A DNA stretch of 64,000 nucleotides from Roseinatronobacter bogoriensis DSM 18756 (GCF_004366635.1 NZ_SORN01000007.1:1-64000), one strand, 5' to 3'. Positions 44,816 through 54,308 are shown, counted from the stretch's first letter. Translations and numbers: made by a program. The notes: generated from the sequence alone by a model not told the origin.

Positions 44816-45285
44816 TGCGACTGCATATCTGCGCGATCGGGCGCATTCGCAAAGGGCCGGAACGCGCCTTGATCGAGGATTACAGGCAGCGTTTTGACCG
44901 CACAGGCCGTGCATTATCCCTTGGCCCTTGTCTTGAGCATGAGGTCGATGACCGCAAGTCGACCACGTCCGGGGACCAAGGGCGGTTGCTGGAGCGGGCC
45001 TTGCCTGCTGGCGCATATATCATCGCGCTTGATGAACGTGGCGAGACGCTGGATTCGCGCAGTTTTGCGCAGCTTATCGCACAGCAGCGCGACGCGGGGG
45101 CCAGCGATCTGGCCTTTGTGATTGGGGGGGCTGACGGGTTAAGCCCGGATATTCGGGCCGCTGCTCATCGCCTTTTGGCGTTCGGACCAATGGTCTGGCC
45201 GCATATGCTGGCACGGGTCATGCTATGCGAACAAATTTATCGCGCCGCGACCATTCTGGCCGGTGGCCCGTATCATCGCGACTAA
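44815..45285 (+). CDS. rlmH: 23S rRNA pseudouridine-1915 N3-methyltransferase RlmH
   Basis: Protein of 156 residues, a minimal SPOUT methyltransferase (deep trefoil knot) that methylates pseudouridine 1915 of helix 69 in assembled ribosomes. The N-terminus MRLHICAIGRIRKGPERAL, the SAM-site segment FVIGGADGLSPDI and the C-terminal VMLCEQIYRAATILAGGPYHRD are characteristic; the final Tyr-His is nearly invariant. It is coupled to rsfS through a TGATG junction. Confidence 0.96.
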   Translation: MRLHICAIGRIRKGPERALIEDYRQRFDRTGRALSLGPCLEHEVDDRKSTTSGDQGRLLERALPAGAYIIALDERGETLDSRSFAQLIAQQRDAGASDLAFVIGGADGLSPDIRAAAHRLLAFGPMVWPHMLARVMLCEQIYRAATILAGGPYHRD

Positions 45286-45638
45286 TATTAGCCACCTGAC
45301 ACAAGATACCCGATGACTGCTTGCATGGGCGTTGCGGACGGTGAATGGTTTCGACAAGCCGCGCAACGTCGAGCCGCGGTGCGGCGATACGCGGCTTACT
45401 CTGTAGCGCTTATGCTGGCCAAATCCGCGCAAGATCAGATCGTTGCGCTGGTGGTAGCCAAATCTCCGTGCCGAGGGGACGGCCCGGCGATGCGCGGCGA
45501 CCTTCGGCCTTGATTCCGCGCACCTCTATGTTCCATTTGTCTCGCATAGCCGCCTCTCGTGAAAGCATCGGAGCGGGCGCGGGAACCTTTTGTCAGGTGG
45601 CGAACACTAACGGCTGCCTAGATCAGCCCGGTCGACGA
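45286..45638. other. Intergenic region between rlmH and the LysR gene
   Basis: About 350 bp with no supported gene. A 66-codon + frame at 45313-45513 has no Shine-Dalgarno or domain. A hairpin AGCCGCG / CGCGGCT (45372-45396) lies 87 bp after rlmH without a T-run and might end the rsfS-rlmH transcript. Confidence 0.45.
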
Positions 45639-46544
45639 TTACCAGTCATCTGCGGATCGGCCACTGAATTGCTCGACCAGAAAATCAATCAAGGCGCGTA
45701 CCTTGGGCTGCGTGTAGCGCCCGGCAGGATAGACCGCATAAAGGCTTTGAACATCGCGCGGCAAATCCGGGATCACGTCTTCGACCAGTCCGGCCTTCAT
45801 GGCTGGCGCGTAGAGGAAGCTTGGCAAATAGGCGATGCCAAGGCCGTTTATCGCAGCCGTCAGAAGCGATTGACCATCATTGACCGAAAACCAGGACGAA
45901 GACCGCACCTGGCGCTGTTCGCCCGAAGGGGCCGAGATACGCCAGACAGAGCTTGCCGCGTTATGCGAATAATACAAAAGCCTATGATCATTGAGGTCGT
46001 CAATACGGGCAGGCCGACCGTGCTTGGCTAAATATTCCGGCGATGCGATCAACCGCTGCGTTGCTTCGCAGATCTTGCGCGCGCGCAGGCTGCTGTCATC
46101 CATCTCGCCCATGCGAATCGCCAGATCGAACCCTTCGGAGATCAATTCAACGTAACGATTCTTCAGAACCATATTGACGGAAACATCCGGGTAACAATTC
46201 AGGAAATCCCCCAAGACAGGAGAGAGATGCGTTGCCCCGAAATCCGTCGGTACGGCAATACGCAGAATTCCCGAGGGTGCGGATTGCATGGACGTGACCA
46301 GATTATCCGCCTCTCCCGCGTCATTCAGGACGCGCCGCGCGCGATCATAATAGGCAAGCCCAATGTCAGTAGGGCTGACGCGGCGTGTCGTTCGGTTCAA
46401 GAGCCGTGCACCCAACCGCGATTCCAGCGAAGAGACGTGCTTGGAAACAGCCGACTTGGAAATCCCCATCTTTCGCGCAGCATCGGTGAACCCGCCTTGG
46501 TCCACGACGGTGGCGAAAGCTTCCATTTCGGTCAATCGGTCCAT
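45639..46544 (-). CDS. LysR family transcriptional regulator
   Basis: Protein of 301 residues. The N-terminal winged helix-turn-helix is typical (MEAFATVVDQGGFTDAARKMGISKSAVSKHVSSLE), followed by the periplasmic-binding-like effector domain (GILRIAVPTDFG onwards). The combination belongs to the large group that includes DmlR/CrgA-like proteins; the effector is unknown. No divergent target gene is adjacent: the gene is between rlmH and the molybdenum operon, all minus-strand with that operon but 151 bp after it. ATG 46544 is preferred; ATG 46550 adds two residues. Confidence 0.9.
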   Translation of the reverse strand: MDRLTEMEAFATVVDQGGFTDAARKMGISKSAVSKHVSSLESRLGARLLNRTTRRVSPTDIGLAYYDRARRVLNDAGEADNLVTSMQSAPSGILRIAVPTDFGATHLSPVLGDFLNCYPDVSVNMVLKNRYVELISEGFDLAIRMGEMDDSSLRARKICEATQRLIASPEYLAKHGRPARIDDLNDHRLLYYSHNAASSVWRISAPSGEQRQVRSSSWFSVNDGQSLLTAAINGLGIAYLPSFLYAPAMKAGLVEDVIPDLPRDVQSLYAVYPAGRYTQPKVRALIDFLVEQFSGRSADDW

Positions 46545-46700
46545 GATCACGCCCTACACATACAATCTATCTAACCACAGTATGACGTCAAATTGGGCAA
46601 GAATGCGGTCACGGCGGGACAGCACTGCGACAATCGTGGATTTTATGTCAAAATTAATCAGTTTTTGGCAACAACGAGGGTGCGAAATGCCAAAAAATGA

Positions 46701-48821
46701 CTAAAGCCCAAAGCTGGAGAGCGGAACATAGCGCACCATCGTGCCGGGTTGGATTGTTGCCGCGCCATCGGGCAATTCGACCAACCCTTCGGCCCAGCTT
46801 AACCCGCTGATCCGACCAGAGCCTTCGGACGCGAACACTTCGGCCCGCCCCTCAGCATCCAGCCGCGCGCGCAGATACTCACGCCGACCCGGCTTTTTGG
46901 TTTTCGCAAAGGCAGCTGCCACGAGGAAACCTTGCGGTTCCTGCCACCCACACCCTGCCATCAGCGACAGGGCCGGGCGGCCAAAGATCAGCGTGCAGAC
47001 AAAAGCCGCGACCGGATTGCCGGGCAAGCCCAGCACCGGAACCCCTTGCCAAAGCGCAAGCGCAAGCGGGCGGCCCGGTTTCAGCGCTATACGCCAACTG
47101 CTTAGATTGCCCTTTTCGCGCAACAGGTGCGACACATGATCTTCATCGCCCGCCGAAGCCCCGCCCGATGTCAGAATCACATCGCACTCGCGCGCGCCAT
47201 TGTCCAATGCGGCAGCAATACGTTCGGGATCATCCGGCATATGACCCAGATCGACAGGTCTATGTCCCCATTTGCGCGCAATTTCCAGCAGCATGGGACG
47301 GTTGGCGTCGAATATCTGGTGCGGCTGCGCGTCCGAGTTCGGATCGGCCAACAACTCGTCACCCGTGGACAGCACGCCCACCCGCAAATGGCGGTGCACC
47401 TTGACCCGCCCCACGCCAAGCGCCGATGCAAGCGCAAGGTCAGCCGGCGTCAACCTACGACCAGCAGGCAGAAAAGATGTGCCTGCAACGACATCCTCGC
47501 CCGCCTTGCGCGTGTTGATGCGCGGCTTGATCGGTCCATCAAAGGCGACGCGCGCACCATCGCTCGCGCAATCTTCTTCCAGCACAACAGTATCCACCCC
47601 TTCGGGCAGGATTGCGCCTGTCAGAATTCGGATCGTATATCCGTGGGACACCGCCCCCTCAAAAGGTTGGCCCGCAGCCGCACGACCAGCCACAAGCGGC
47701 AAGGTGTAAGGCCCGCCGCCTTGCAGCGACGTTTGCGCAAAGCCATACCCATCTACGGCGGAATTTGCAGCGGGCGGGTTGGCACGCCGCGCCACAAGAT
47801 CTTGAGACAAAATTCGCCCACCGGCCTGGCTCACGGCAACATTTTCTTCAGCAGTCAACGGATGCAACGCTGCGCGCAAACGGCTTAACGCCTCGTCTAC
47901 CGGCACCCAATCCACCCCCTGTGGCATGGCGAAACAATCATTGCGCAGTCGCGGCGGGGTCAGGGGGGCAGGCTCCAACACCTCGAGCAGATGCGCGGCA
48001 TGACCTGCGCCCAGAATCCAGCCTTCCTCGCGCAGGGTTTCGGGGGCGGCGGACACATCCATAAGCTGCACCATATCCGCCTTGGCAAAGGCACGCGCCA
48101 GCAAATCCACCTGCGCGGCATCCTTGCACGCGTACCCTGCCTGCGCCTGCTTCACCGCCGGATCAATCAAGGACAGATAGGTTTCGACCAGAACAACCGG
48201 CGCCTCTCGGCGCTCCATCGGCCAGACGGACAGTGCATCACCAAATTCCGCACGCAACGCCGCCAGATGCGCCTGACCCAACAGGCTTTGCGACCCGACA
48301 GAGCCGGTGGTGTATAATTTCCACATCGGATGCGCGCCCGCGCAGAGTGCTTCTGTGTCGCGCAACTCTGCCAGACCATGTCCTTCGCGCGCTGTGCCCT
48401 TGGCTGGCAGATCAGGCAGATCGTGCCCATTCGGCCTGCCCCAGAACGGACCGGTTCCGGGAAAGAGGCGATTGATCTGGGCGGCGACTTCGAAACGGTT
48501 ATTGGCATTGCGCGCATCATCCTTGATGCGTTCGGCCAGCCAGTCCCACACGGCCAGCGCCTCGGCCCGGCCGGTCAGATGCGCGGCAAACCCGCGCGGA
48601 AACCCGAAGCCGATATCGAACGCCACCAACATCCGCTGGCCAGCCGCGCACGCGGCGGCAATCTCTGTGCGCAAAACATCCATACAGGCGCGGCGCGTCG
48701 GTATGTTCTGCGGCGGCACGGCCCCTGCCCCGGCGCTGCCAATCCAGATGGAATCCGCGCCCAGTTTTGGCGTTGCATTCGCGGACCAGTCCACGACAAG
48801 AACACGGTCAAAGCTGCTCAT
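46701..48821 (-). CDS. DUF429-like domain fused to molybdopterin molybdotransferase MoeA
   Basis: Protein of 706 residues. The C-terminal part from about 300 is MoeA, which inserts molybdate into adenylylated molybdopterin: NPPAANSAVDGYGFA, ILTGAILPEGVDTVVLEED, GVLSTGDEL, SGGASAGDEDHV, and KPGRPLALALWQGVPVLGLPGNPV. The N-terminal ~290 residues are a different domain starting VLVVDWSANATPK with an FDIGFGFPRGF strand, resembling DUF429/RNase H-like predicted nucleases. MoeA alone is about 400 residues, so this is a true fusion. Its ATG overlaps the mobB stop by four bases. Last gene of fdhD-mobA-mobB-moeA. The role of the extra domain is unknown. Confidence 0.85.
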   Translation of the reverse strand: MSSFDRVLVVDWSANATPKLGADSIWIGSAGAGAVPPQNIPTRRACMDVLRTEIAAACAAGQRMLVAFDIGFGFPRGFAAHLTGRAEALAVWDWLAERIKDDARNANNRFEVAAQINRLFPGTGPFWGRPNGHDLPDLPAKGTAREGHGLAELRDTEALCAGAHPMWKLYTTGSVGSQSLLGQAHLAALRAEFGDALSVWPMERREAPVVLVETYLSLIDPAVKQAQAGYACKDAAQVDLLARAFAKADMVQLMDVSAAPETLREEGWILGAGHAAHLLEVLEPAPLTPPRLRNDCFAMPQGVDWVPVDEALSRLRAALHPLTAEENVAVSQAGGRILSQDLVARRANPPAANSAVDGYGFAQTSLQGGGPYTLPLVAGRAAAGQPFEGAVSHGYTIRILTGAILPEGVDTVVLEEDCASDGARVAFDGPIKPRINTRKAGEDVVAGTSFLPAGRRLTPADLALASALGVGRVKVHRHLRVGVLSTGDELLADPNSDAQPHQIFDANRPMLLEIARKWGHRPVDLGHMPDDPERIAAALDNGARECDVILTSGGASAGDEDHVSHLLREKGNLSSWRIALKPGRPLALALWQGVPVLGLPGNPVAAFVCTLIFGRPALSLMAGCGWQEPQGFLVAAAFAKTKKPGRREYLRARLDAEGRAEVFASEGSGRISGLSWAEGLVELPDGAATIQPGTMVRYVPLSSFGL

Positions 48822-49318
48822 GCCCTTAAGCCCAGATCACGCAGGATAAAATCGGCAATGGCGCTGGTATCGTCCAGATGAAACACAGGCTGCGCCAGAT
48901 CATCAATCGCGATATCGGCGGCCACGGCGCGAATAGTGCCATTCTCGCGCGCCAGCAGATCGCGGCCCGTCTCTGCGCGGTAGGCTTCGACCTTGGGGTG
49001 GTTTGCGCGTTTGTACCCCTCGACCAACACCAGATCGACGGGCGAAAGGCGCGTCAGCAATTCGGCCAGCATCGGTTCGGGGCGGTCGCGCAATTCATGC
49101 ATGACAGCCCAGCGCCGTGGCGAAGATAACACCACCTCGCGCGCACCGGCGACGCGGTGGCGATAGGAATCACGGCCCGGATGGTCGATTTCCGTGTCAT
49201 GATGGGCATGTTTAACGGTCGAGACTGTCAGACCGCGCGCCACCATTTCAGCGACCAACCGCTCCATCAGGCCAGTCTTGCCGGTATTTTTCCAGCCCGT
49301 CACACCGTAAAGATTCAT
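48818..49318 (-). CDS. mobB: Molybdopterin-guanine dinucleotide synthesis adaptor MobB
   Basis: Protein of 166 residues, a P-loop GTP-binding protein that assists MobA in making the bis-MGD cofactor. Walker A GWKNTGKTGL is at 8-17. VSTVKHAHHDTEIDHPGRDS and LVLVEGYKRANHPKVE are the usual switch and Walker-B-like blocks. It overlaps mobA and the moeA fusion by four bases on each side, in one operon. Confidence 0.93.
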   Translation of the reverse strand: MNLYGVTGWKNTGKTGLMERLVAEMVARGLTVSTVKHAHHDTEIDHPGRDSYRHRVAGAREVVLSSPRRWAVMHELRDRPEPMLAELLTRLSPVDLVLVEGYKRANHPKVEAYRAETGRDLLARENGTIRAVAADIAIDDLAQPVFHLDDTSAIADFILRDLGLRA

Positions 49319-49923
49319 GCCTGCCTCTCCAGTTGTTCGGCAATCTCGATATCTTGCGGTGTATTGATATTGAAGAAGGGATCGAAGGGCACGGTGTCGA
49401 ATTCAGCCGTGCCTGCGCCGTGGTTGTCCGTCCATAAAACGACTTTACGCAGACCGCCGGTCAGGGCCGCGCGCAAATCTTCGCGCAGGGCGACGGGCCA
49501 CAGGCCAAATGTCGGGTGCCGCCAGAGCTTGTCACCCTCGCGCGTCGCGGCCAGCGCCAGCCCCGATGGCCCCGCTGCCGCGCGCAGCCGCGATACAAGA
49601 TCACGGGGGAAAAACGGTGTGTCAGCGGCGACAGTGACAATCGACGCAGCCCCCTGCCCTGCCGCCCAATCCAAACCTGCCAGCACACCGGCCAATGGGC
49701 CGGGCCAGTCCGGCAGGGAATCAGGCACGACCGGCAGGCCGAATTCATCAAACCGCGCGGGTGCGCCATTGGCATTCAGTGCGATCTGCCCCACTTGCGG
49801 GCCAAGCCGGTCAAGCACATGGTCAAGCAGGCGCCTGCCCGCCACAACCCGCAACCCCTTGTCACCCCCGCCCATGCGTGTGGCTTGTCCGCCCGCCAGA
49901 ATGACACCCAAAGGCGCGCTCAT
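49315..49923 (-). CDS. mobA: Molybdenum cofactor guanylyltransferase MobA
   Basis: Protein of 202 residues. MobA links GMP to molybdopterin to form the MGD cofactor used by formate dehydrogenases and other DMSO-reductase family enzymes. The nucleotide-binding start is GVILAGGQATRMGGGDKGL (6-24). VTVAADTPFFPRDLV carries the metal-binding Asp (DxP-type), and FFNINTPQDIEIAE ends the protein. It overlaps fdhD and mobB by four bases each. Confidence 0.94.
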   Translation of the reverse strand: MSAPLGVILAGGQATRMGGGDKGLRVVAGRRLLDHVLDRLGPQVGQIALNANGAPARFDEFGLPVVPDSLPDWPGPLAGVLAGLDWAAGQGAASIVTVAADTPFFPRDLVSRLRAAAGPSGLALAATREGDKLWRHPTFGLWPVALREDLRAALTGGLRKVVLWTDNHGAGTAEFDTVPFDPFFNINTPQDIEIAEQLERQA

Positions 49924-50795
49924 GCCTCTGCCCCTTTGCGGCGGTGCCTGCGGTCCTCATCAGGGACAGACGCGACATCGCCATCGCGGATCAGCCGCTC
50001 TTCGCCCGAGAGGCAGATGAACCTTTGCCCGCGCATCCGCCCAATCAGCGTCAGCCCCACTTGCCGCGCAATCTCGACCCCCCAGGCCGTGAAGCCAGAG
50101 CGCGAAGCCAGCACGGGAATGCCCATTTGTGCGGTCTTTATCACCATCTCGGATGTCAGCCGCCCGGTCGTGTAAAGCAGCTTGTCCGCACCGCGCACCC
50201 CATGCTGAAACATATAGCCAGAGATTTTATCGACCGCGTTGTGACGCCCGACATCTTCCATATACACCAAGGTCTGGTCGCGCTGGCACAAAACCGTGCC
50301 ATGAATGGCACCTGCTTCCAGATATAGTGACGGCAGGGTGTTGATCTCCTTGGCCAAGGCATACAGCCAGCTGGTGCGGATTTCGGCCTGCGGCAGTGTC
50401 AGCCCCTCCAGCCCTTCCATCATGTCGCCAAAGACCGTGCCCACGGCACAGCCAGATGTGCGGGTCTTCTTCTTGACCTTTTCTTCATAGCTGGTCTGGC
50501 GGGTGGTGCGGACCACGACAACTTCCAGATCGTCGTCATATTCGACCGCCGTGATTTTATCATCGTCACGCAACATACCCTGATTGCGCAAAAAACCGAC
50601 AGCCAGATATTCCGGGTAATCGCCGATGGTCATGGCGGTGACGATTTCCTGCGCGTTCAGAAAGATCGTCAGCGGGCGCTCCTCGACCACGCGGATATGC
50701 TGCACCTGTCCCGTATGGTCACGCCCTTCTACCGCGCGGGTCAGCCGAGGGTTGGAAGGGTCGGGAAAATGACGGGGCGGTTGGGGCATTGTCAT
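49920..50795 (-). CDS. fdhD: Formate dehydrogenase sulfurtransferase FdhD
   Basis: Protein of 291 residues. FdhD moves sulfur from IscS to the Mo/W-bisPGD cofactor of formate dehydrogenase. The body is typical (ERPLTIFLN near the N-terminus, VEDVGRHNAVDKISGYM-type block, TTGRLTSEMVIKTAQMGIPVLASRSGFTA). The Cys motif differs: E. coli has CxxC, here only Cys116 is present in TSGCAVGT, with Gly where the second Cys would be. First gene of the four-gene molybdenum operon, implying a molybdenum formate dehydrogenase elsewhere in the genome. The start is ATG 50795 or the ATG two codons later. Confidence 0.93.
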   Translation of the reverse strand: MTMPQPPRHFPDPSNPRLTRAVEGRDHTGQVQHIRVVEERPLTIFLNAQEIVTAMTIGDYPEYLAVGFLRNQGMLRDDDKITAVEYDDDLEVVVVRTTRQTSYEEKVKKKTRTSGCAVGTVFGDMMEGLEGLTLPQAEIRTSWLYALAKEINTLPSLYLEAGAIHGTVLCQRDQTLVYMEDVGRHNAVDKISGYMFQHGVRGADKLLYTTGRLTSEMVIKTAQMGIPVLASRSGFTAWGVEIARQVGLTLIGRMRGQRFICLSGEERLIRDGDVASVPDEDRRHRRKGAEA

Positions 50796-50859
50796 CTGGT
50801 CCTGCGGCTTGTTTCAGACTAGATGCCATATAACATGCGCATGAGAAAAGGGCAGGGCC

Positions 50860-51372
50860 ATGTTGGGATATGTCACGGCAGAGGGGCGCGGCGCAGCAGA
50901 CAGGCTGCTGGCCGAACTGGCAGACAGCTTGCACGCACGCGGCTGGCCATTGGCAGGCGTGGTGCAGATTAACCGTGAAACGCGGCCAGACAGGCATTGT
51001 GACATGGATTTATGCATTCTGGGACATGACCATTCCCTTAGCATCAGTCAGGATCTTGGCCCCCTTTCCAAAGGTTGCCGCCTTGACCCGATCGGGCTGG
51101 AAAACGCCGTTGGCTTGGTCGAAGCCGATCTCGACCGCCGACCTGCCTTGCTGATTATCAACAAATTCGGCAAATCCGAGGTTGAGGGGCGCGGGTTTCG
51201 CGCGGTAATTGGCAAGGCGCTGTCAGAAGGGATTCCTGTGCTGACTTCGGTAAACCGAAACAATCTGGACAGGTTTCTGGCCTATAGCGCCGATCTGGCG
51301 CAACCCATTGCGCCCAATTCCGACGCGCTGCTGGCATGGTGCGACCAAACCTGCGCCGCCCGTCTGGATTGA
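50860..51372 (+). CDS. DUF2478 family protein
   Basis: Protein of 170 residues that looks like a DUF2478 member: a P-loop-NTPase-like N-terminus without a clear Walker A (MLGYVTAEGRGAADRLLAEL), GVVQINRETRPDRHCDMDL, and a Walker-B-like LLIINKFGKSEVEGRGF. Proteins of this family are found beside molybdate transport and cofactor genes in proteobacteria, but no function is established. Here it is divergent from fdhD, 64 bp away, so a shared molybdenum-related control region is plausible. A half-site resembling the Mop/ModE box (ATATAAC near 50828) is present but lacks its partner. Confidence 0.75.
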   Translation: MLGYVTAEGRGAADRLLAELADSLHARGWPLAGVVQINRETRPDRHCDMDLCILGHDHSLSISQDLGPLSKGCRLDPIGLENAVGLVEADLDRRPALLIINKFGKSEVEGRGFRAVIGKALSEGIPVLTSVNRNNLDRFLAYSADLAQPIAPNSDALLAWCDQTCAARLD

Positions 51373-51643
51373 CAGAACTGCGCGCGGCCTCTGTTTTCGA
51401 CCAGTCTTGCGATTTCAGGTAGTTGTGAAACGGGACAAAGCTATCGCGCTGGGGGCTTCTTGGATGCTTGCAAGCAAGCGCCACCAAACAAGCGCCCCAT
51501 CCCGATGCTGCACGTCTTCACGCCTGATGCGGCTATGTCTGCGGCATCCCGCACATACGAGCTTTGTCACTCATGTCCTCGCACTGTGGGTCGGCCGCAA
51601 AACATACGCCTCGGCCATATACAGAAACCGCAAGTCACATATG
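51373..51643. other. Intergenic region before clpB terminator
   Basis: About 270 bp with no supported gene. An imperfect inverted repeat of GGGGCTTCTTGG with CCAAACAAGCGCCCC (about 51456-51500), with TGCTTGCAAGCA between the arms, could form a long hairpin and may mark the end of the DUF2478 transcript. Confidence 0.4.
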
Positions 51644-51671
51644 AAAAGACCCCGGCGCAAGGGCCGGGGTC
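51644..51671 (-). terminator. Terminator of clpB
   Basis: On the minus strand, GACCCCGGC / GCCGGGGTC (51663-51671 with 51648-51656) is followed by TTTT, 25 bp after the clpB stop. Confidence 0.88.
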
Positions 51672-51695
51672 AGGTTTTCTGAAACGGGGCGCGGG

Positions 51696-54308
51696 TTAAT
51701 GCACCAGCTTCATGCGCGGGGTGTCATCATCGCCCACGACATGATCACCGATGATCAGCCCCTCTGCACCGGCCGTCACGGTGACGCTGGCACCATCCAG
51801 AACCTTGCCAGACAGCAGCATTTGCGCCAACGGATCTTGCAGGTAGCGCTGGATCACGCGTTTCAGCGGGCGTGCGCCGTAAACAGGGTCATAGCCCTTG
51901 TCGGCCATCCATGTGCGTGCAGCATCGTCCATTTCCAGCGTGATTTTGCGCGCCAGCAGCCGCTTGAGAAGCCGCGCCATCTGGATATCGACAATCGCGT
52001 CCATATCGTCGCGCGACAACCGGTCGAAGATCACGGTTTCATCCAGACGGTTCAGGAATTCGGGCCGAAAATGGGCGCGCACGGCGTCCATCACCTCGGC
52101 CTTGACGCTGGCCTTGTCCGCGCCTTCGGCCATCTGGCTTAGCGCCTGAGAGCCAAGGTTCGAAGTCAGGATGATCAATGTTTGCTTGAAATCCACTGTT
52201 CGTCCATGGCTATCAGTCAAGACCCCATCATCCAACACCTGCAACAACACATTGAACACCTCGGGGTGGGCTTTCTCGACCTCATCGAACAACACCACCT
52301 GATACGGGCGGCGGCGCACGGCCTCGGTCAGAACGCCCCCTTCCTCATAGCCGACATAGCCCGGAGGGGCCCCGATCAGCCGCGCGACCGAGTGTTTCTC
52401 CATGAATTCCGACATGTCGATACGCACCATCGCTTGGTCGTCGTCGAACAGATATTGCGCGACGGCTTTGGTCAGTTCCGTCTTGCCCACACCTGTGGGG
52501 CCAAGGAACAGGAAGCTGCCCAGGGGGCGGTTCTCGTCGTTCAGGCCGGCACGCGCGCGGCGCACGGCATTGGCCACGGCGTGAATGGCCTCATCCTGAC
52601 CGACAACGCGCTTGTGCAGTTCTTCTTCCATGCGCAGCAGTTTTTCGCGCTCGCCTTCCAGCATTTTCGAAGTGGGAATGCCGGTCCAGCGTTCCACCAC
52701 TTGCGCAATCTGTTCCGGGCGCACCGCTTCGGACACCATCTCGGTGCCTTCGCGGTCCTCAGCCTCAGAGAGTTGCTTTTCCAGCCCCGGAATGACCCCA
52801 TAGGAAAGTTCCCCGGCACGCGCCAGATTACCCTCGCGCTTGGCCTGATCCAACTCGGCACGGGCGCGGTCAAGCTGTTCCTTCAACTCTCGCGCAGAGG
52901 CCAGCTTGTCCCGCTCGGCCTGCCATTGCGCTGTCAGTTCAGAAGATTGCTGCTGCAACTCTGACAGTTCCTTCTCCAGCTTCTCCAGCCGGTCACGAGA
53001 GGCCGTGTCGTCTTCCTTCTTCAGCGCCTCGGCCTCGATCTGCTTTTGCAGGATTTCACGGTCCAGCGCGTCCAGTTCCTCGGGCTTGCTGTCAATCTGC
53101 ATCCGCAGGCGCGACGCGGCTTCGTCCATCAGGTCGATCGCCTTGTCGGGCAAAAACCGATCTGTGATATAGCGATGCGACAGCGTCGCCGCAGCAACCA
53201 GCGCCGAGTCAGAGATGCGCACACCGTGGTGCAGTTCGTATTTTTCCTTGATCCCGCGCAGAATCGAGATGGAATCCTCGACAGTCGGTTCTTCGACCAT
53301 CACAGGCTGGAAGCGCCGCGCCAAGGCTGCGTCTTTTTCGACATGCTTGCGGTATTCATCCAGCGTGGTCGCCCCGACGCAGTGCAATTCACCGCGTGCC
53401 AATGCGGGCTTGATCAGGTTGGCGGCATCCATCGCGCCCTCGGATTTGCCCGCACCGACAAGCGTGTGCATTTCGTCAATGAACAGGATGATCTCACCAT
53501 CGGCAGAGGTGACTTCGGACAGAATGGCTTTCAGCCGCTCCTCAAACTCGCCCCGATATTTCGCACCGGCGATCAATGCGCCCATATCCAGCGCCATCAG
53601 CTTCTTGTCGCGCAGGGATTCCGGCACATCCCCATTGATGATGCGCAGTGCCAGCCCTTCGGCGATGGCGGTTTTACCCACACCGGGTTCGCCAATCAGC
53701 ACCGGGTTGTTCTTGGTGCGGCGTGACAGCACCTGCATCGCACGGCGGATTTCTTCGTCGCGTCCAATGATCGGGTCAATCTTGCCTTCGCGCGCAGCCT
53801 CTGTCAGGTCGCGGGCGTATTTCTTCAGCGCCTCATACCCCTCTTCGGCGGATGCGCTGTCAGCGGTGCGCCCCTTGCGCAGGTCATTGATTGCGGCGTT
53901 CAGGTTCTGGGCGGTCACAGCCCCTGCATCCAACGCATCCTTGGCGTCAGATTTTACCAGCGCCAGTGCTGTCAGCAGGCGCTCCACAGTGACAAAGCTG
54001 TCACCCGCCTTTTTGGCGATCTGTTCGGCCTGATCAACCACTTTGGCGGTTTGCGGGTCCATATAGATCTGCCCCTCACCGCCCGAAACCTTAGGAATTT
54101 TGGCAAGAGCAATATCATTGGCTTGCGCCACGCGGTCCGGCGCGCCACCTGCGCGCTTGATCAGATTGGCAGCCATGCCCTGATCATCGTCCAACAGGGC
54201 CTTCAGCAGATGCGCGGGCACAAGTCGCTGGTGATCTTCGCGCAAGGCGATGGTCTGGGCGGCTTGCAGAAAACCGCGCGCACGTTCCGTGAATTTTTCC
54301 AGATTCAT
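51696..54308 (-). CDS. clpB: ATP-dependent disaggregase ClpB
   Basis: Protein of 870 residues, full length. ClpB is a hexameric AAA+ unfoldase that works with DnaK to rescue aggregated proteins after heat stress. Order: N domain (FTERARGFLQAAQ; LVPAHLLKALLDD), AAA1 with Walker A GEPGVGKTA near 205, a coiled-coil M-domain of about 120 residues (LEKLEKELSELQQQSSELT), AAA2 with GPTGVGKTE near 607, and a C-terminal domain. A ClpP-binding loop is not expected and not seen. A heat-shock-like promoter lies upstream and a terminator downstream, so it is a single-gene unit. Confidence 0.97.
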   Translation of the reverse strand: MNLEKFTERARGFLQAAQTIALREDHQRLVPAHLLKALLDDDQGMAANLIKRAGGAPDRVAQANDIALAKIPKVSGGEGQIYMDPQTAKVVDQAEQIAKKAGDSFVTVERLLTALALVKSDAKDALDAGAVTAQNLNAAINDLRKGRTADSASAEEGYEALKKYARDLTEAAREGKIDPIIGRDEEIRRAMQVLSRRTKNNPVLIGEPGVGKTAIAEGLALRIINGDVPESLRDKKLMALDMGALIAGAKYRGEFEERLKAILSEVTSADGEIILFIDEMHTLVGAGKSEGAMDAANLIKPALARGELHCVGATTLDEYRKHVEKDAALARRFQPVMVEEPTVEDSISILRGIKEKYELHHGVRISDSALVAAATLSHRYITDRFLPDKAIDLMDEAASRLRMQIDSKPEELDALDREILQKQIEAEALKKEDDTASRDRLEKLEKELSELQQQSSELTAQWQAERDKLASARELKEQLDRARAELDQAKREGNLARAGELSYGVIPGLEKQLSEAEDREGTEMVSEAVRPEQIAQVVERWTGIPTSKMLEGEREKLLRMEEELHKRVVGQDEAIHAVANAVRRARAGLNDENRPLGSFLFLGPTGVGKTELTKAVAQYLFDDDQAMVRIDMSEFMEKHSVARLIGAPPGYVGYEEGGVLTEAVRRRPYQVVLFDEVEKAHPEVFNVLLQVLDDGVLTDSHGRTVDFKQTLIILTSNLGSQALSQMAEGADKASVKAEVMDAVRAHFRPEFLNRLDETVIFDRLSRDDMDAIVDIQMARLLKRLLARKITLEMDDAARTWMADKGYDPVYGARPLKRVIQRYLQDPLAQMLLSGKVLDGASVTVTAGAEGLIIGDHVVGDDDTPRMKLVH

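Noticed and set aside
45313..45513. 66-codon frame after rlmH
   Set aside because: No ribosome-binding site, no domain, and position in a region without coding character.
50820..50859. ModE/Mop-box between fdhD and the DUF2478 gene
   Set aside because: Only one half-site (ATATAAC) is present; the inverted partner is missing.
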